Below are positions 48,021-59,499 of a DNA stretch of 64,000 nucleotides, piece by piece. Within the stretch, counting starts at the first letter, position 1. The number at the start of each line of letters is the position of its first letter. Position numbers and translations under genes: made by a program. Under the pieces are notes generated by a model. That model had not been told where the DNA came from. It worked only from the letters and a program-made list of their open reading frames with translations, and did no database searches. The stretch spans positions 20,088,001-20,152,000 of the forward strand of contig NC_083603.1 of the NCBI RefSeq assembly GCF_029168945.1, written 5' to 3'. The DNA is from Cannabis sativa (taxonomy: Eukaryota > Streptophyta > Magnoliopsida > Rosales > Cannabaceae).

Positions 48021-49814
48021 TCAGTACATCTCAATTAATCCTAAATTCTGACGGTGCTTTTCAAATGCAGTCACTGCCAAGACTTTGGTGAATGGATCAG
48101 CTAAGTTGTCTTCTGTGTCCACTTTCTCAACCAGTACATCCCCTCTGGCCACATATTCTCTGATGATATGATATTTCCTTTCTATATATTTGCTTCTCTT
48201 GTGGCTTCGAGGTTCCTTACTGTTGGCTATTGCTCCATTGTTATCACAAAGTAAGACTAGGGGCTTTTCCATCCCAGGCACGACACTGATACTAGTGAAA
48301 AACTTTCTCAGCCAGACAAGCTCTTTGGCAGCTTCTGCTGCAGCTATATATTCTGCTTCCATGGTAGAATCTGAAATCGCGGTTTGTTTGGCACTTCTCC
48401 AAACCACTGCTCCACCCCCAAGAGTAAACACCATCCCAGATGTAGATTTCCTGTCTTCAAGACATGCCTGGAAATTTGAGTCGGTATAGCCTATGGGATT
48501 TAAAGCATCACCCTTGTAGACTAACACATAATCTCTTGTACTCTTTAAGTATTTCAGAATATACTTAACAGCATTCGAATGTTCCTGACCTGGATTTGAC
48601 TGATACCTGCTCACAATTCCAACTGCATAGCAGATGTCAGGTCTAGTGCATAACATTGCATACATTAGACTTCCAACTGCAGAAGCATAAGGAACTTTTG
48701 CCGTGTCCTCTATCTCTTGAGGATCAGTAGGAGACTGTTCCTTAGATAGACGAATACCATATCTAGAATGCATATTCGCCCCATTGGGGTTGTTCAAGGA
48801 GAATCTCTCTAAAACTTTGTCAATGTAAGTTGTTTGAGACAGAGCAAGGGATCTGTTCTTCCGGTTTCTAATAATTTGAATACCAAGAACATAGGCAGCC
48901 TCACCCAAATCTTTCATATCGAATTGAGTGTCAAGCCATTCCTTGATGTTAGTCATTTTCTTGATATTGTTTCCAATAATCAAAATGTCGTCAACATAAA
49001 GGACCAGGAATACTACTACTTGGTCTTCCTTGAGTTGGTAAACACAAGGTTCATCTTCATTCTGAAGAAAGCCGTAGGTTTTGATGATTTCATCAAACCT
49101 TTTGTTCCATGAGCGAGAAGCTTGCTTAAGTCCATAGATAGACTTATTTAATCTGCAAACTTTCTTTTCCTGCCCTGGAAGAACATAGCCTTCTGGTTGC
49201 TCCATATAGATGGTTTCTTCAAGAACCCCATTAAGGAAGGCTGTCTTGACATCCATTTGCCAGATTTCATAATCGAAAGTGGCTGCTATGGAGAGAAGAA
49301 TTCGGATGGATTTGAGCATGGCGACAGGACTAAAAGTTTCCTCATAGTCCACACCTTCTCTTTGGGTATAACCCTTGGCAACTAGTCTAGCTTTAAAAGT
49401 TTCGACTTCGCCTCCAGCGCCTCTTTTCTTCTTGTAAACCCACTTACATCCGATTGGACGATAGTCATCGGGTGCGTCTACATATTCCCAGACTTTGTTC
49501 TTTTTCATGGAATCCATCTCTGAATCCATGCCGGCTGACCATCGTTTCCGTTGCGGACTTGCCATTGCCTGTTTATAGGTTAATGGGTCATCATCAATAC
49601 CGTCACCAATGACCATATTGATTTCACCATCCAAGCCATAACAAGGTGGTTTTGTTGACTCCCTCCCACTACAAAGAGGAGCGGTGATCTTCTGAACAGG
49701 AACTTTGGTAGTAGTTTTCTCAGTTGGTTCGACTGAGGGAGTGGGATTATCCTCTACTTGAGTGGAAGAGGACGGAACATTGGAAGGTCTTATATCTGCA
49801 AGCATTTCCTCCAA
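48021..49814 (-). pseudogene. Angela reverse transcriptase and RNase H
   Basis: The 597-residue frame is intact in itself. RT motifs: 'WVYKKKRGAGGEVETFKARLVAKGYTQ', 'QMDVKTAFLNG', 'KSIYGLKQASRSWNKRF', active site 'LYVDDILIIGN'. RNase H: 'GYTDSNFQACLEDRKSTSG', 'TMEAEYIAAAEAAKE', 'LLCDNNGAI', with catalytic Asp-Glu-Asp kept, and the tail 'HIIREYV..DNLADPFTK'. It should make and process element cDNA. The upstream link to integrase is lost through a shift in a run of eight T (49880-49887) and a TAA just before this frame. Confidence 0.93.
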
Positions 49815-49857
49815 TACTACTTTATTTTATGGTTTGAAATTCTTAATATAGCCATCT

Positions 49858-50967
49858 TCAAGGAAAGTGGCGTTTGTGGAAAAAAAACACTTTATCATCC
49901 TTGCGACTGTAAAATAGTCCACCCCTAGTCTCTTTAGAATTTCCGACAAACATGCAAACCTCAGTTTGCTTTTCAAGCTTGCCATCTTTCTTTCTTAAGA
50001 CATGAGCAGGGCACCCCCAGATTCTATAATGGCGTAAACTAGGTGTACGCCCATTCCATAGTTCTAAAGGTGTCTTAGGGACTGATTTAGATGGAGCAAC
50101 ATTTAAAATGTCGGTTGCCATCTGAATTGCATATCCCCAGAAGGACGTAGGTAGAGTTGAATAACTAAGCATGGACCTAACCGTTTCCAAAAGCGTGCGA
50201 TTCCTTCTTTCTGCAACTCCATTTTCCTGTGGAGTGCTTGGGGCAGTGTATTGGGATTCAATTCCAAGTTCAATTAAATGATCTTTGAACAGCATATCCA
50301 TATATTTTCCACCCCTATCAGTTCGCAAGATCTTTAACGTTTTACCCAATTGGTTTTGAGCCAATGCTTGAAATTCCTGAAACTTTTCAAACGTTTCAGA
50401 TATCTTATGCATAAAGTAAATATGACCATATCTAGAGGAATCGTCAATGAAAGTGACAAAGTACTCATAACCACCTCGGGCTTTTACATTCAAAGGTCCG
50501 CAAACATCTGAATGCACTAACCCTAGGGGTTGTTTGGCACGCTCTCCCTTTGCAGAGAAAGAATGTTTGGTCATCTTTCCTTCTAGGCAAGACTCGCAAA
50601 CAGGTAATTCACCAAAGACGACATTTTTCAATGGACCGTCTTTGGTTAGCCTATTTAGTCTCTCATAGCCTATATGACCTAAACGTAAATGCCATAGATA
50701 TGTTTCATTATCATCATCGATCTTTTGCTTTTTGTGGTTTCTAGGTTTAGCTACTTTAAAAAGTTCGTTATGTAGGGCAAATGGTTCGTCTGGTCTAAGA
50801 ACATAAAGCCCCTGTTCCATGGATGCAACACAAATATGAATGTCATTTCGAGAAATGGTAGAACCAAAACTCGAAAAATCTAATTTGTATTGTTGCAATT
50901 GTAAGCATGAAACAGAAATCAAGTTTCTACTGAAATTTGGAATGTATAGGACATTGTCTAATTCCAA
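49858..50967 (-). pseudogene. Angela integrase
   Basis: The 369-residue frame has the zinc set ('LWHLRLGHIGYERL', 'CESCLEGK'), the core 'LVHSDVCGPL' (Asp), 'LRTDRGGKYM' (Asp) and 'TPQENGVAERRNRT' (Glu), and the copia-type 'LWNGRTPSLRHYRIWGCPAHV' block. Its end is truncated by the frameshift in the T-run. The protease frame overlaps its start in another phase (50927-50967) owing to a one-base indel. Confidence 0.93.
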
Positions 50968-51559
50968 AATTTTTGTTTAGAAACTTGAGTTTGGCTTTTC
51001 CTCTAGCTCTAACCGATACCATTTCGCCATTACCAACCTTAAGTTTCAACTCTCCGGATTTCAAATAATTCCATTTTTCAAGCAATTGCAATGAACAACT
51101 TACATGGTTTGTAGACCCAGAATCAAGAATCCAAATGGATTTATCATTCTCTAAAGCACATGATTCGAAGACTAAAGAATCACTGCTTAATCGTTTTTGA
51201 ATTGTTGTTCTTGCTGGTTTATTTTGTTGTGAAGTATAACTTGAGGAAGTGGAATCACTTTCTCTTATCTTCTCAACTGAGCTTGAATTAGTAGGATTTA
51301 TGGAGCTATGAACTATTTGCTCTTCAGAGTGAACAATTCCCAGCTTATCTGCTTTCTGAAATTTCATGTTCATCATGAGCACATGTGAAGTATTACTCTG
51401 ACCAGGAGTTTTATTCATATCTTCAAGTTCATTTGCTAAGATATTAACTAGGAGTGGATCGGGGTGAGGGTTATTGGCACTACAACATATCAATAAAACA
51501 GAAGTAAGGTTTTGGTTCAATAAATTCATACACAAGTTCAGAAAATAACAAATAATCAC
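50927..51559 (-). pseudogene. Angela protease region
   Basis: The aspartic protease motif is 'SIWILDSGSTNHVS'. The sequence before it ('DPLLVNILANELEDMNK', Ser/Thr-rich spacer) shows no zinc knuckle. On the - strand, 'TTGATATGTTGTAG' near 51480 looks like a splice acceptor just before 'TGCCAATAACCC', so this exon may once have been joined to an upstream one. The first ~30 residues of the frame are probably intronic. Confidence 0.85.
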
Positions 51560-54340
51560 ATATGTTATAAAAATACTAAATCTAACATAGTTTATTTTCC
51601 AAGGTTTCCAACATAATGAAATACAGAGTCCCGGTAGGCGAGAGTCAAAGATAACATTTTTTGAATAGAGTAGTCAGCTCATCTAAAATAAAACCATTTT
51701 AGCAACCTTTTATTCGATCAAAATGAGAATCCAACGTTGTCCCGGTAGGCGAGAGTCAAGGTTATTCTCATTTTATGAGCTTCCACCATTGTTTCATGTT
51801 TTATGAGTTTATCTCTAAGTAGTCACCGTAAGGGAGAGTCTAATAGAGACGAAAACTTAAAAAACACTTATCAAATGAGATCTTACGGTGTTAAATGCTT
51901 TCAACGAATAACCATCCATAAGGGGGACGAAGTCTAGCGTCTCGAGGTTATATTGAAAATTTTTAATTATTGTAAGACCAACAGTGGAGATCGAATATCT
52001 TTTGATTAAAGCTCATTATTTTAAAAAATATGTATTTTATTTAATCATTTATTCCATATTTTAATAATGAAAAATTTCAAATTAAAGTTGGTTTAGTAAA
52101 AAAATTATTTATATAAAAAAAATCCAACTTTAATTAAATTTTAATTATTATTTAAATTCGAAAAATAAATTCGAAATTTAAAAATTGGAAAAAATTTGAA
52201 AAATATCTTATTTAAGTTGTTTAGAAGAATCTAAACAAAAACCAACTTAAATATCTTTCAAATTTGATTTAATTAAATATTAAGTTGTAACCACTTAATT
52301 TGAAAATATTCCATTTTAAGTTTACATTTGAAAAAAAAATATCAACTTAAAAAATATCCAAAGAATCTTAATAACCAATTCTTAAAATTCCTCAACTTAA
52401 TTTTGAAATTTAAAATTCAAAAGATATTTAGATTTAAGTTGATTAATTAGAAATAACTAATTTTCAACTTAAATAGAAATATTTAATGAAATAATTTAAA
52501 TTAAGCTTCAGAAAGAATCTAGTTGGTTATAATTCTATATTTAATTAAAACAAGAAAATACATATAGTTTAGCTTAGAATATAATTCATTAAACTATGTT
52601 TTCTTAAATTAATTCCAAAATAAATGAAATTAATTATGTTGCTAATCAATTTTATTAGGTTAAACTAATTTAATCAACCTATCACAGTTATCCAAATCAG
52701 GCAAATGGGCCTTCACAATTGGGGTAGTTCATGTGAGGGGGAGCTGGGTTCAGTATGTCGTACCCACTTCTATTGGCCCCCAACTCTCACACAAGGCCCA
52801 AAAGAGAGGAATTTAACCTTAAAATGAACAAATGTTATTAATTGAATAGGCCCAAAAACTAAATGGAGCTAAATAAAATCCATCAAAATCTATGATATTT
52901 TATTTAGCAACAACAACCTATATGCATCTATAACAAAAGTAAACATATAGGCTCACACAGGCACACATTTGGATGGATCCTATCATGTTACTAGGTCATA
53001 CACAGATGAAAGAAGAATGTAAAATTTACCTGTTACAAATTATTTACTTGACCTATTGACAATTGAACCATGGGTTAAAATCAGATTATTGGATCTGTCA
53101 ACAAGTTAACCATGGCAATTTAGATCAAGCAATAATAGGTTTTATAAAACTTACACACAAGCTAAAACACATACTCCTGCAACAAGATGAATTGGATAGT
53201 TAGTGTAGGATTTATTTAATTTTAAATAATTATTTTCGAAAATAATAAATAAATAAAAAATATTTTCGGTATTTTAATAAAATATATAAAAAAATTTAAA
53301 ATTAAACCTACAATTTTTGAAAAATTAGGTTTCAACTAACCTAAATATCATTTCAAAAAAAAAAATTGCTAACCACCTTTTAAATTTTTTAAAGTAATTT
53401 TATAAATTAAATATAAAATAAAAAATATATATTTTCAGATTTTACAATTTTAATTTAAATAAAATAGCAAAATTTAAAAGTTAGCAAAATATCTTATTTC
53501 TTTTAAAATATCATGATTATAGTAATCTCATTTTAAATTTTAAATAAGGTAAAATTATTTAAAAAAATAATTTAATTTAAAAAAGAAATTTAATATCTGA
53601 CCTTAAATTTAAAAATAAGATAAAATAATCAAATTTAAAAAATAAGATAAAAATTAGGCAAAGGGATAAATTTTTACCTATTTTCAAATTCAAAATACAC
53701 TACTATCTAAAATTAATTTTAAAAATTCAAATTAATTTATTTCTGATAATTAGATTTGAAAATTAAAAAGTAAAAATCAAAATACAAAACTACACAAAAA
53801 ATCAAAAGTTAATTCCATGAAATAGCATGAAAAATCGAAGAAAACGAAAAAAATTGCAAGTGGTACGGACAGTATGCATTCCATACTGTCCACACGCACG
53901 AGCAGGGATGGCTGACCGCGAAACCCCGGCGCAGGAGGCTGCATGCAGCCTCTCCGCGCGCGCAAGGGGCGAGTTTCAGACAAAAAATTGTCTGACCGAG
54001 GTAGCTCGGTCGAAGCTGTGTCTGAGCGCGTGCATCCGAGGGTTGCACCCTCATCCGCGCACGCAAGTAAGTGACACCTTCCTAATATTTTTCCAATTTT
54101 CAAAAATTCATAACTAATTCAAATAAAATCGAAATTGAGTTCTGTAAAAAAATAAATTGCTTAACTTTTTCCAAACTATCCAATAAAAATAATTCCAGAA
54201 CAAAAAATTCAATTATTTTTCACGAAAATTTACAAACATCAATCAATCATTAATATAACACACAAAACAACATGATACCATCCAAATCACAAACAAATCG
54301 TTTTAAGTCCAAATTTCTTGCAAGCAAATCAATTACCATG
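51560..54340 (-). other. Angela non-coding stretch in the gag position, with leader
   Basis: No frame of useful length lies on the - strand where gag should be. At about 51630-51790 two AGGCGAGAGTCAA repeats about 125 bp apart form a module also found in old copy C (36290-36440). Then comes AT-rich sequence with recurring 'aacttaaat/aagttg' motifs. A block at 52640-53150 is conserved with copy C and partly repeated at 56209. Finally the GC-rich hairpin cluster lies at 53867-54070. Confidence 0.65.
53867..54052 (-). other. GC-rich hairpin cluster in the Angela leader
   Basis: Perfect stems: GGACAGTATG with CATACTGTCC (53867-53891), the 18-bp palindrome GAGGCTGCATGCAGCCTC (53935-53952), TCAGACAA with TTGTCTGA (53976-53995), GACCGAG with CTCGGTC (53994-54011), and GAGGGT with ACCCTC (54038-54052). 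They lie in the transcribed leader between the primer site and the coding region. Overlapping short frames here are not genes. Confidence 0.8.
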
Positions 54341-54352
54341 GCTCTGAGACCA
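54341..54352 (-). other. Primer-binding site of the Angela element
   Basis: On the - strand TGGTCTCAGAGC, two bases after the LTR, matches the initiator tRNA-Met site TGGTATCAGAGC at 11 of 12 positions. The copy beside LTR3 reads TGGCCTCAGAGC (10 of 12). Confidence 0.75.
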
Positions 54353-54354
54353 GT

Positions 54355-56208
54355 TGTTGGAAATTATTTTACCAGGATCTTAGATCTACTCACAAGTATG
54401 TTGATTAACACCCTAAATATGAACTTCTAAAAACGATTATAAATAAACACATATAAAGTATGAGAAACCTTACATTGGGTGCAGCGGAATAATATGTCTC
54501 CTTCCACTCAGATCTCTAACCCTTGTATCCTTTCTGTCGCAGAGTATTATCAAGATCTGAGCCTGAATGTCCTTCTTGTTGAATCTCTTTCTTCACAATC
54601 TTCCTCACTATGATTGAGGTACTACTTGCTGTGTGTGGGCACTACTCTATCACTAAGAGGGTTCGAAATATTCAATGAAGAAGAAGAAAGGAGAGTGGCG
54701 ACTAGGTTAGTGTTATGGCTCAGGTTTTTCTCTGAAGGAAACAAGATGCAAAAGTCACTTTTTCCTAAAGCCATCACTATCTATTTCTAGCATGCCACAT
54801 GGGGTTACGTTTGAATTATTTGGCATTAAAATAATGAAAATATTAAATGATAAAGCCTACATAAGTGGCCGGCCATGGCTTAGTGGATTTGGGCCTCACT
54901 TTTGCAATTTTGCTGTTTTATCAGTTCTGCATCTCATTTTCTTAAAAATGCCAATTTTCAAATTCAACCATTTAAATGTCAATTTCAACTATTTAATAAC
55001 TATAATTAATTATTAAATAATATTTTAATTTATCATATTTATTAATTAGACCAACCAAAGTATCTTAATTAACAAATATACCTTAAAAACTGTTTCTTTA
55101 CAGTTTCGCCCTTGCTTAAACATAGTCTAATTTGAGAATTATAATTGATTAATCAAAACCAATTAAATGAGTCTTACAAGTAGTATTGTCTCAACTATTG
55201 TGGGGACCATGGGTCTATATATCCGAGCTTCCAATAAGCAGATCAAGAATTTGCATCTTAAATTCACTGACTTATTAATTCTTCGTTGAATCCACGCATA
55301 GAACTTAGAATTGCACTCTCAGCTATATAGAGCGCTCTATATGTTCCACCATATAGACACGTCATTAGTTATCCATTGTTATAATCCTAATTTGATCAAT
55401 AATCCTCTATATAGATTATCTACACTGTAAAGGGATTAGATTACCGTAACACCCTACAATGTATTTTATCCTTAAAACACTTAACCCCGTATAAATGATA
55501 TTTCAACTAAGTGAAATGAGTACTCCACCATTTATTTTCGTTTGGTCAAGCTCGAAGGAAATCATCCTTTACTTTCTATTTGCCAGATAGAAGCTACAGA
55601 TTCCATATTTATGTTAGCGCTCCCACTCAATTGCACTACCGTGTTCCCAAAATGTACGTATCACCCTGACCCAAAAGTAGGCTTAACTAACAAATCAAAG
55701 AACACGAATAACACTCTTGAGATTGAACCTAATCATATCAGGATTAAGATCATTTGATCTAGGATCAACTAGGTGATATTGACTTGAATAGATATTACGG
55801 TATGTTTAATAAATCTATGTCAAAGTTCAATACCGGTCCCTTCTGATGCAAACTCCATGCATCCAACCCAAGATTTACTTTAACCAATGCTCTGGAAAGA
55901 ACATAGCATTTCTCCAAATGCAAGTAAACTCTGTTGTAGATTGTCATATCAGTAAAACCCCAGTGTTCTGATAAATGTAAGAATCTTTAATTACATAGTT
56001 ATGTTTACTTTCCACTGTGTTGACAACACAATAAACAGGATCAAGTATGTGAAAAGGGTTTGGATGAATTTATAAATCAAATAGACAAAAAATTAATAAA
56101 ATGAACCAAAACATACAAATGAATGAAAAATACTTATGTTTCTTTATTGATATTGAATAAAATGGATTACATTGAAATGGAGTTTTATTTAGGGCATAAA
56201 ACCCAACA
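54355..56208 (-). repeat. Angela array LTR2 (middle)
   Basis: 1854 bp, TGTTGGAAAT to AACCCAACA. It has the most private changes of the three, and its TATA box region reads CTATTTCTAG instead of CTATTTATAG. Confidence 0.9.
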
Positions 56209-57646
56209 CCAACAACAACCTATATGCATCTATAACAAAAGTAAACATATAGGCTCACACAGGCACACAGATTTGGATGGATCCTATCATGTTACTAGGT
56301 CATACACAGATGAAAGAAGAATGTAAAATTTACCTGTTACAAATTATTCACTTGACCTATTAACAATTGAACCATGGGTTAAAATCAGATCATTGGATCT
56401 GTCAACAAGTTGACCATGGCAATTTAGATCAAGCAATAATAGGTTTTATAAAACTTACACACAAGCTAAAACACATACTCCTGCAACAAGATTAATTGGA
56501 TAGTTGGATGTATGATTTATTTAATTTTAAATAATTATTTTCGAAAATAATTAATAAATAAAAAAAATTTCAGCATTTTAAATAAAATAAAATAAAATAA
56601 ATAAAATTAAACCTACAATTTTGGAAAATTAGGTTTCAACTAACCTAAATATCATTTCAAAAAAAAAAAATTGCTAACCACTTTTAAAAATTTCATGTTA
56701 TTTTATAAATTAAATATAAAATAAAAAAAAATATTTTTTCAGATTTTATAATTTAATTTAAATAAAAAATAACAAAATTTAAAAGTTAGCAAAATATCTT
56801 ATTTCTATTCAAAATATCATGATTATAGTAATCTTATTTTAAATTTAAATAATGTCAAATTATTTTAAAAAAATTTAATTTAAAAAAAAAATTAATATCT
56901 GACCTTAAATTTAAAAATAAGATAAAATAATCAAATTTAAAAATATGATAAAAAATCAAGCAAAAAGATAGATTTTTATCTATTTTCAAATTCAAATTAC
57001 ACTAATATCTAAATTTAATTTTAAAAAATTCAAATTAATTTATTTTTAATAATTAGATTTGAAAATTGAAAAGTAAAAATCAAAATACAAAACTACACAA
57101 AAAATCAGAAGTTAATTCCATGACATAGCATGAAAATCGAAGAAAACGAAAAAAATTGCAAGTGGTACGGACAGTATGCATTGCATACTGTCCGCGCGCG
57201 CGTAGCAGGGTGTCTGGCCGAGGAAACTCGGCGCTGGGGTATGCCAGTAGCATTTACGCGCGCGGAATGGGGTTTCAGACACCCCATGCGCGTGTTGCTC
57301 GGACAAAATCTTGTCCTAACATGCGTCTGACCGAGGAAAATGGCCATCCACGCGCGTGAATGGGTGACGACACCCTCATTTTTTCTCGATTTTCAAAAAT
57401 TCATAACTAATTCAAATAAAATCGAGATTGAGTTCTGTAAAAAAGTAAATTGCTTAATTTTTTCCAAACTATCCAATAAAAGCAATTCCAGAAACAAAAT
57501 TCAATTATTTTTCACGAAAATTCACAAACATCAATCAATCATCAATACAACACACAAAACAACATGATACCATCTAAATCACAAACAAATCGTTTTAAGT
57601 CCAAATTTCTTGCAAGCAAATAAATTACCATGGCTCTGAGGCCAGT
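56209..57646 (-). mobile_element. Truncated second Angela internal region
   Basis: Corresponds to about 52912-54354 of the full internal region, about 95% alike by eye. It starts at a CAACA-like microhomology after LTR2 and ends at the primer site beside LTR3. It holds its own hairpin cluster: GGACAGTATG/CATACTGTCC (57169-57193), GCCGAG/CTCGGC (57217-57232), ATGGGGT/ACCCCAT (57267-57287), GGACAA/TTGTCC (57301-57316), GGGTG/CACCC (57362-57375). Confidence 0.85.
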
Positions 57647-59499
57647 TGTCGGAAATTATTTTACCAGGATCTTAGATCTACTCACAAGTATGTTGATTAA
57701 CATCCTAAATATGAACTTCTAAAACGATTATAAATAAACACATATAAAGTATGAGAAACCTTACGTTGGGTGTAGCGAAATTATATGTCTCCTTCCACTC
57801 AGATCTCTAACCCTTGAATCCTTTCTGTCGCAGAGTATTATCAAGATCTGAGCTCGAATGTCCTTCTTGTTGAATTGCTTTCTTCACGATCTTCCAAACT
57901 ATGATTGAGGTACTACTTGCTGTGTGTGCGCACTACTCTATCACTAAGAGGATTCAAAACAATCAAGGAAGAAGAAGGAAAAAGAGTGGCGGCTCAGGTT
58001 TTCCTCTGAAAGGAATAAGATGCAAAATTTACTTTTTCCTGAAGCCATCACTATCTATTTATAGCATGCCACATAGGGTTAGGTTTGAATTATTTGGCAT
58101 TAAAATAATGAAAATATTAAATGATAAAGCCTACATAAGTGGCCGGCCATGGCATAGTGGATTTGGGCCTCACTTTTGCGATTTTGCTGTTTTATCATTT
58201 CTGCATCTCATTTTCTCAAAAACGCCAATTTTCAAATTCAACCATTTAAATGTGAATTTCAACTATTTAATAACTATAATTAATTATTAAATAATATTGT
58301 CATTTATCATATTTATTAATTAGACCAACCAAAGTATCTTAATTAAGAAATATACCCTAAAAACTCTTTCTTTACAGTTTCGCCCTTGCTTAGTGAAAAT
58401 TTCACAAATAGACATAGTCTAATTTGAGAATCATAATTGATTAATCAAACCAATTAAATGAGTCTTACAAGTAGTATTGTCTCAACTAGTGAGGGAACTA
58501 TGGGTCTATATATCTGAGCTTCCAAAAAGCAGATCAAGAATTTACATCTTAAATTCACTGACTTATTAATTCTTCGTTGAATCCAGGCATAGAACTTAGA
58601 ATTGCACTCTCAGCTATATAGAACGCTCTATATGTTCCACCATATAGACACGTCATTAGTTATCCATTGTTATAATCCTAACTTGATCAATGATTCTCTA
58701 TATAGATGATCTACACTTTAAAGGGATTAGATTACCATAACACCCTACAATGTATTTTATCCTTAAAACACTTAACCCCGTATAAATGATATTTCAGCTA
58801 AGTGAAATGAGTACTCCACCATTTATTTTCGTTTGGTCAAGCTCGAAGGAAATCATCCTTTACTTTCTATTTGCCAAATAGAAGCTATAGATTCCATATT
58901 TATGTTAGCGCTCCCACTCAATTGCACTACCGTGTTCCCAAAATGTACGTATCACCCTGACCCAAAAGTAGGCTTAACTAACAAATCAAAGAACACGAAT
59001 AACACTCTTGAGATTGAACCTAATCATATCAGGATTAAGATCATTTGATCTAGGATCAACTAGGTGATATTGACTTGAATAGATATTACGGTAAGTTTAA
59101 TAAATCTATGTCAAAGTTCAATATCGGTCCCTTCCGATGCATACTCCATGCATCCAACCCAAGCTTTACTTTAACCAATGCTCTAGAAAGAACATAGCAT
59201 TTCTCCAAATGCAAGTAAACTCTGTTGTAGATTATCATATCAGTAAAACCCCAGTGTTCTGATAAATGTAGGAATCTTTAATCATATAGTCATATTTACT
59301 TTCCACTGTGTTGACAACACAATAAACAGGATCAAGTATGTGAAAAGGGTTTGGATGAATTTATAAATTAAATAAACATATAATTGATAAGGTGAACCAA
59401 GACATACAAATGAATGAAAAATATTTGTGTTTCTTTATTGATATTGAATAAAATGGATTACATTGAAATGGAATTTTATTTAGGACATAAAACCCAACA
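57647..59499 (-). repeat. Angela array LTR3
   Basis: 1853 bp, TGTCGGAAAT to AACCCAACA, followed by ATAAC. It keeps a roughly 20-bp block ('tagtgaaaatttcacaaata') missing from LTR1 and LTR2. A - strand TATAAATAG lies at 58055-58063. Confidence 0.9.

Larger units (their letters stand above)
46158..59499 (-). mobile_element. Angela-type copia array with three LTRs and one target duplication
   Basis: Order on the + strand: LTR1 46158-47991, internal 47992-54354, LTR2 54355-56208, truncated internal 56209-57646, LTR3 57647-59499. ATAAC flanks the whole unit (46153-46157 and 59500-59504), so it counts as one insertion site. Pol domain order (protease, integrase, RT, RNase H) is copia-type. The long LTR and the RT/RNase H text resemble the Angela lineage. 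Frames are broken and gag is not recognisable. Confidence 0.88.

Noticed and set aside
48190..48489. + strand frames opposite Angela RT
   Set aside because: Shadows of a conserved coding region on the - strand.
53777..54117. Frames in the GC-rich leader, also at 57105-57359
   Set aside because: Stop-poor because GC-rich and palindromic; the two copies do not encode similar proteins.
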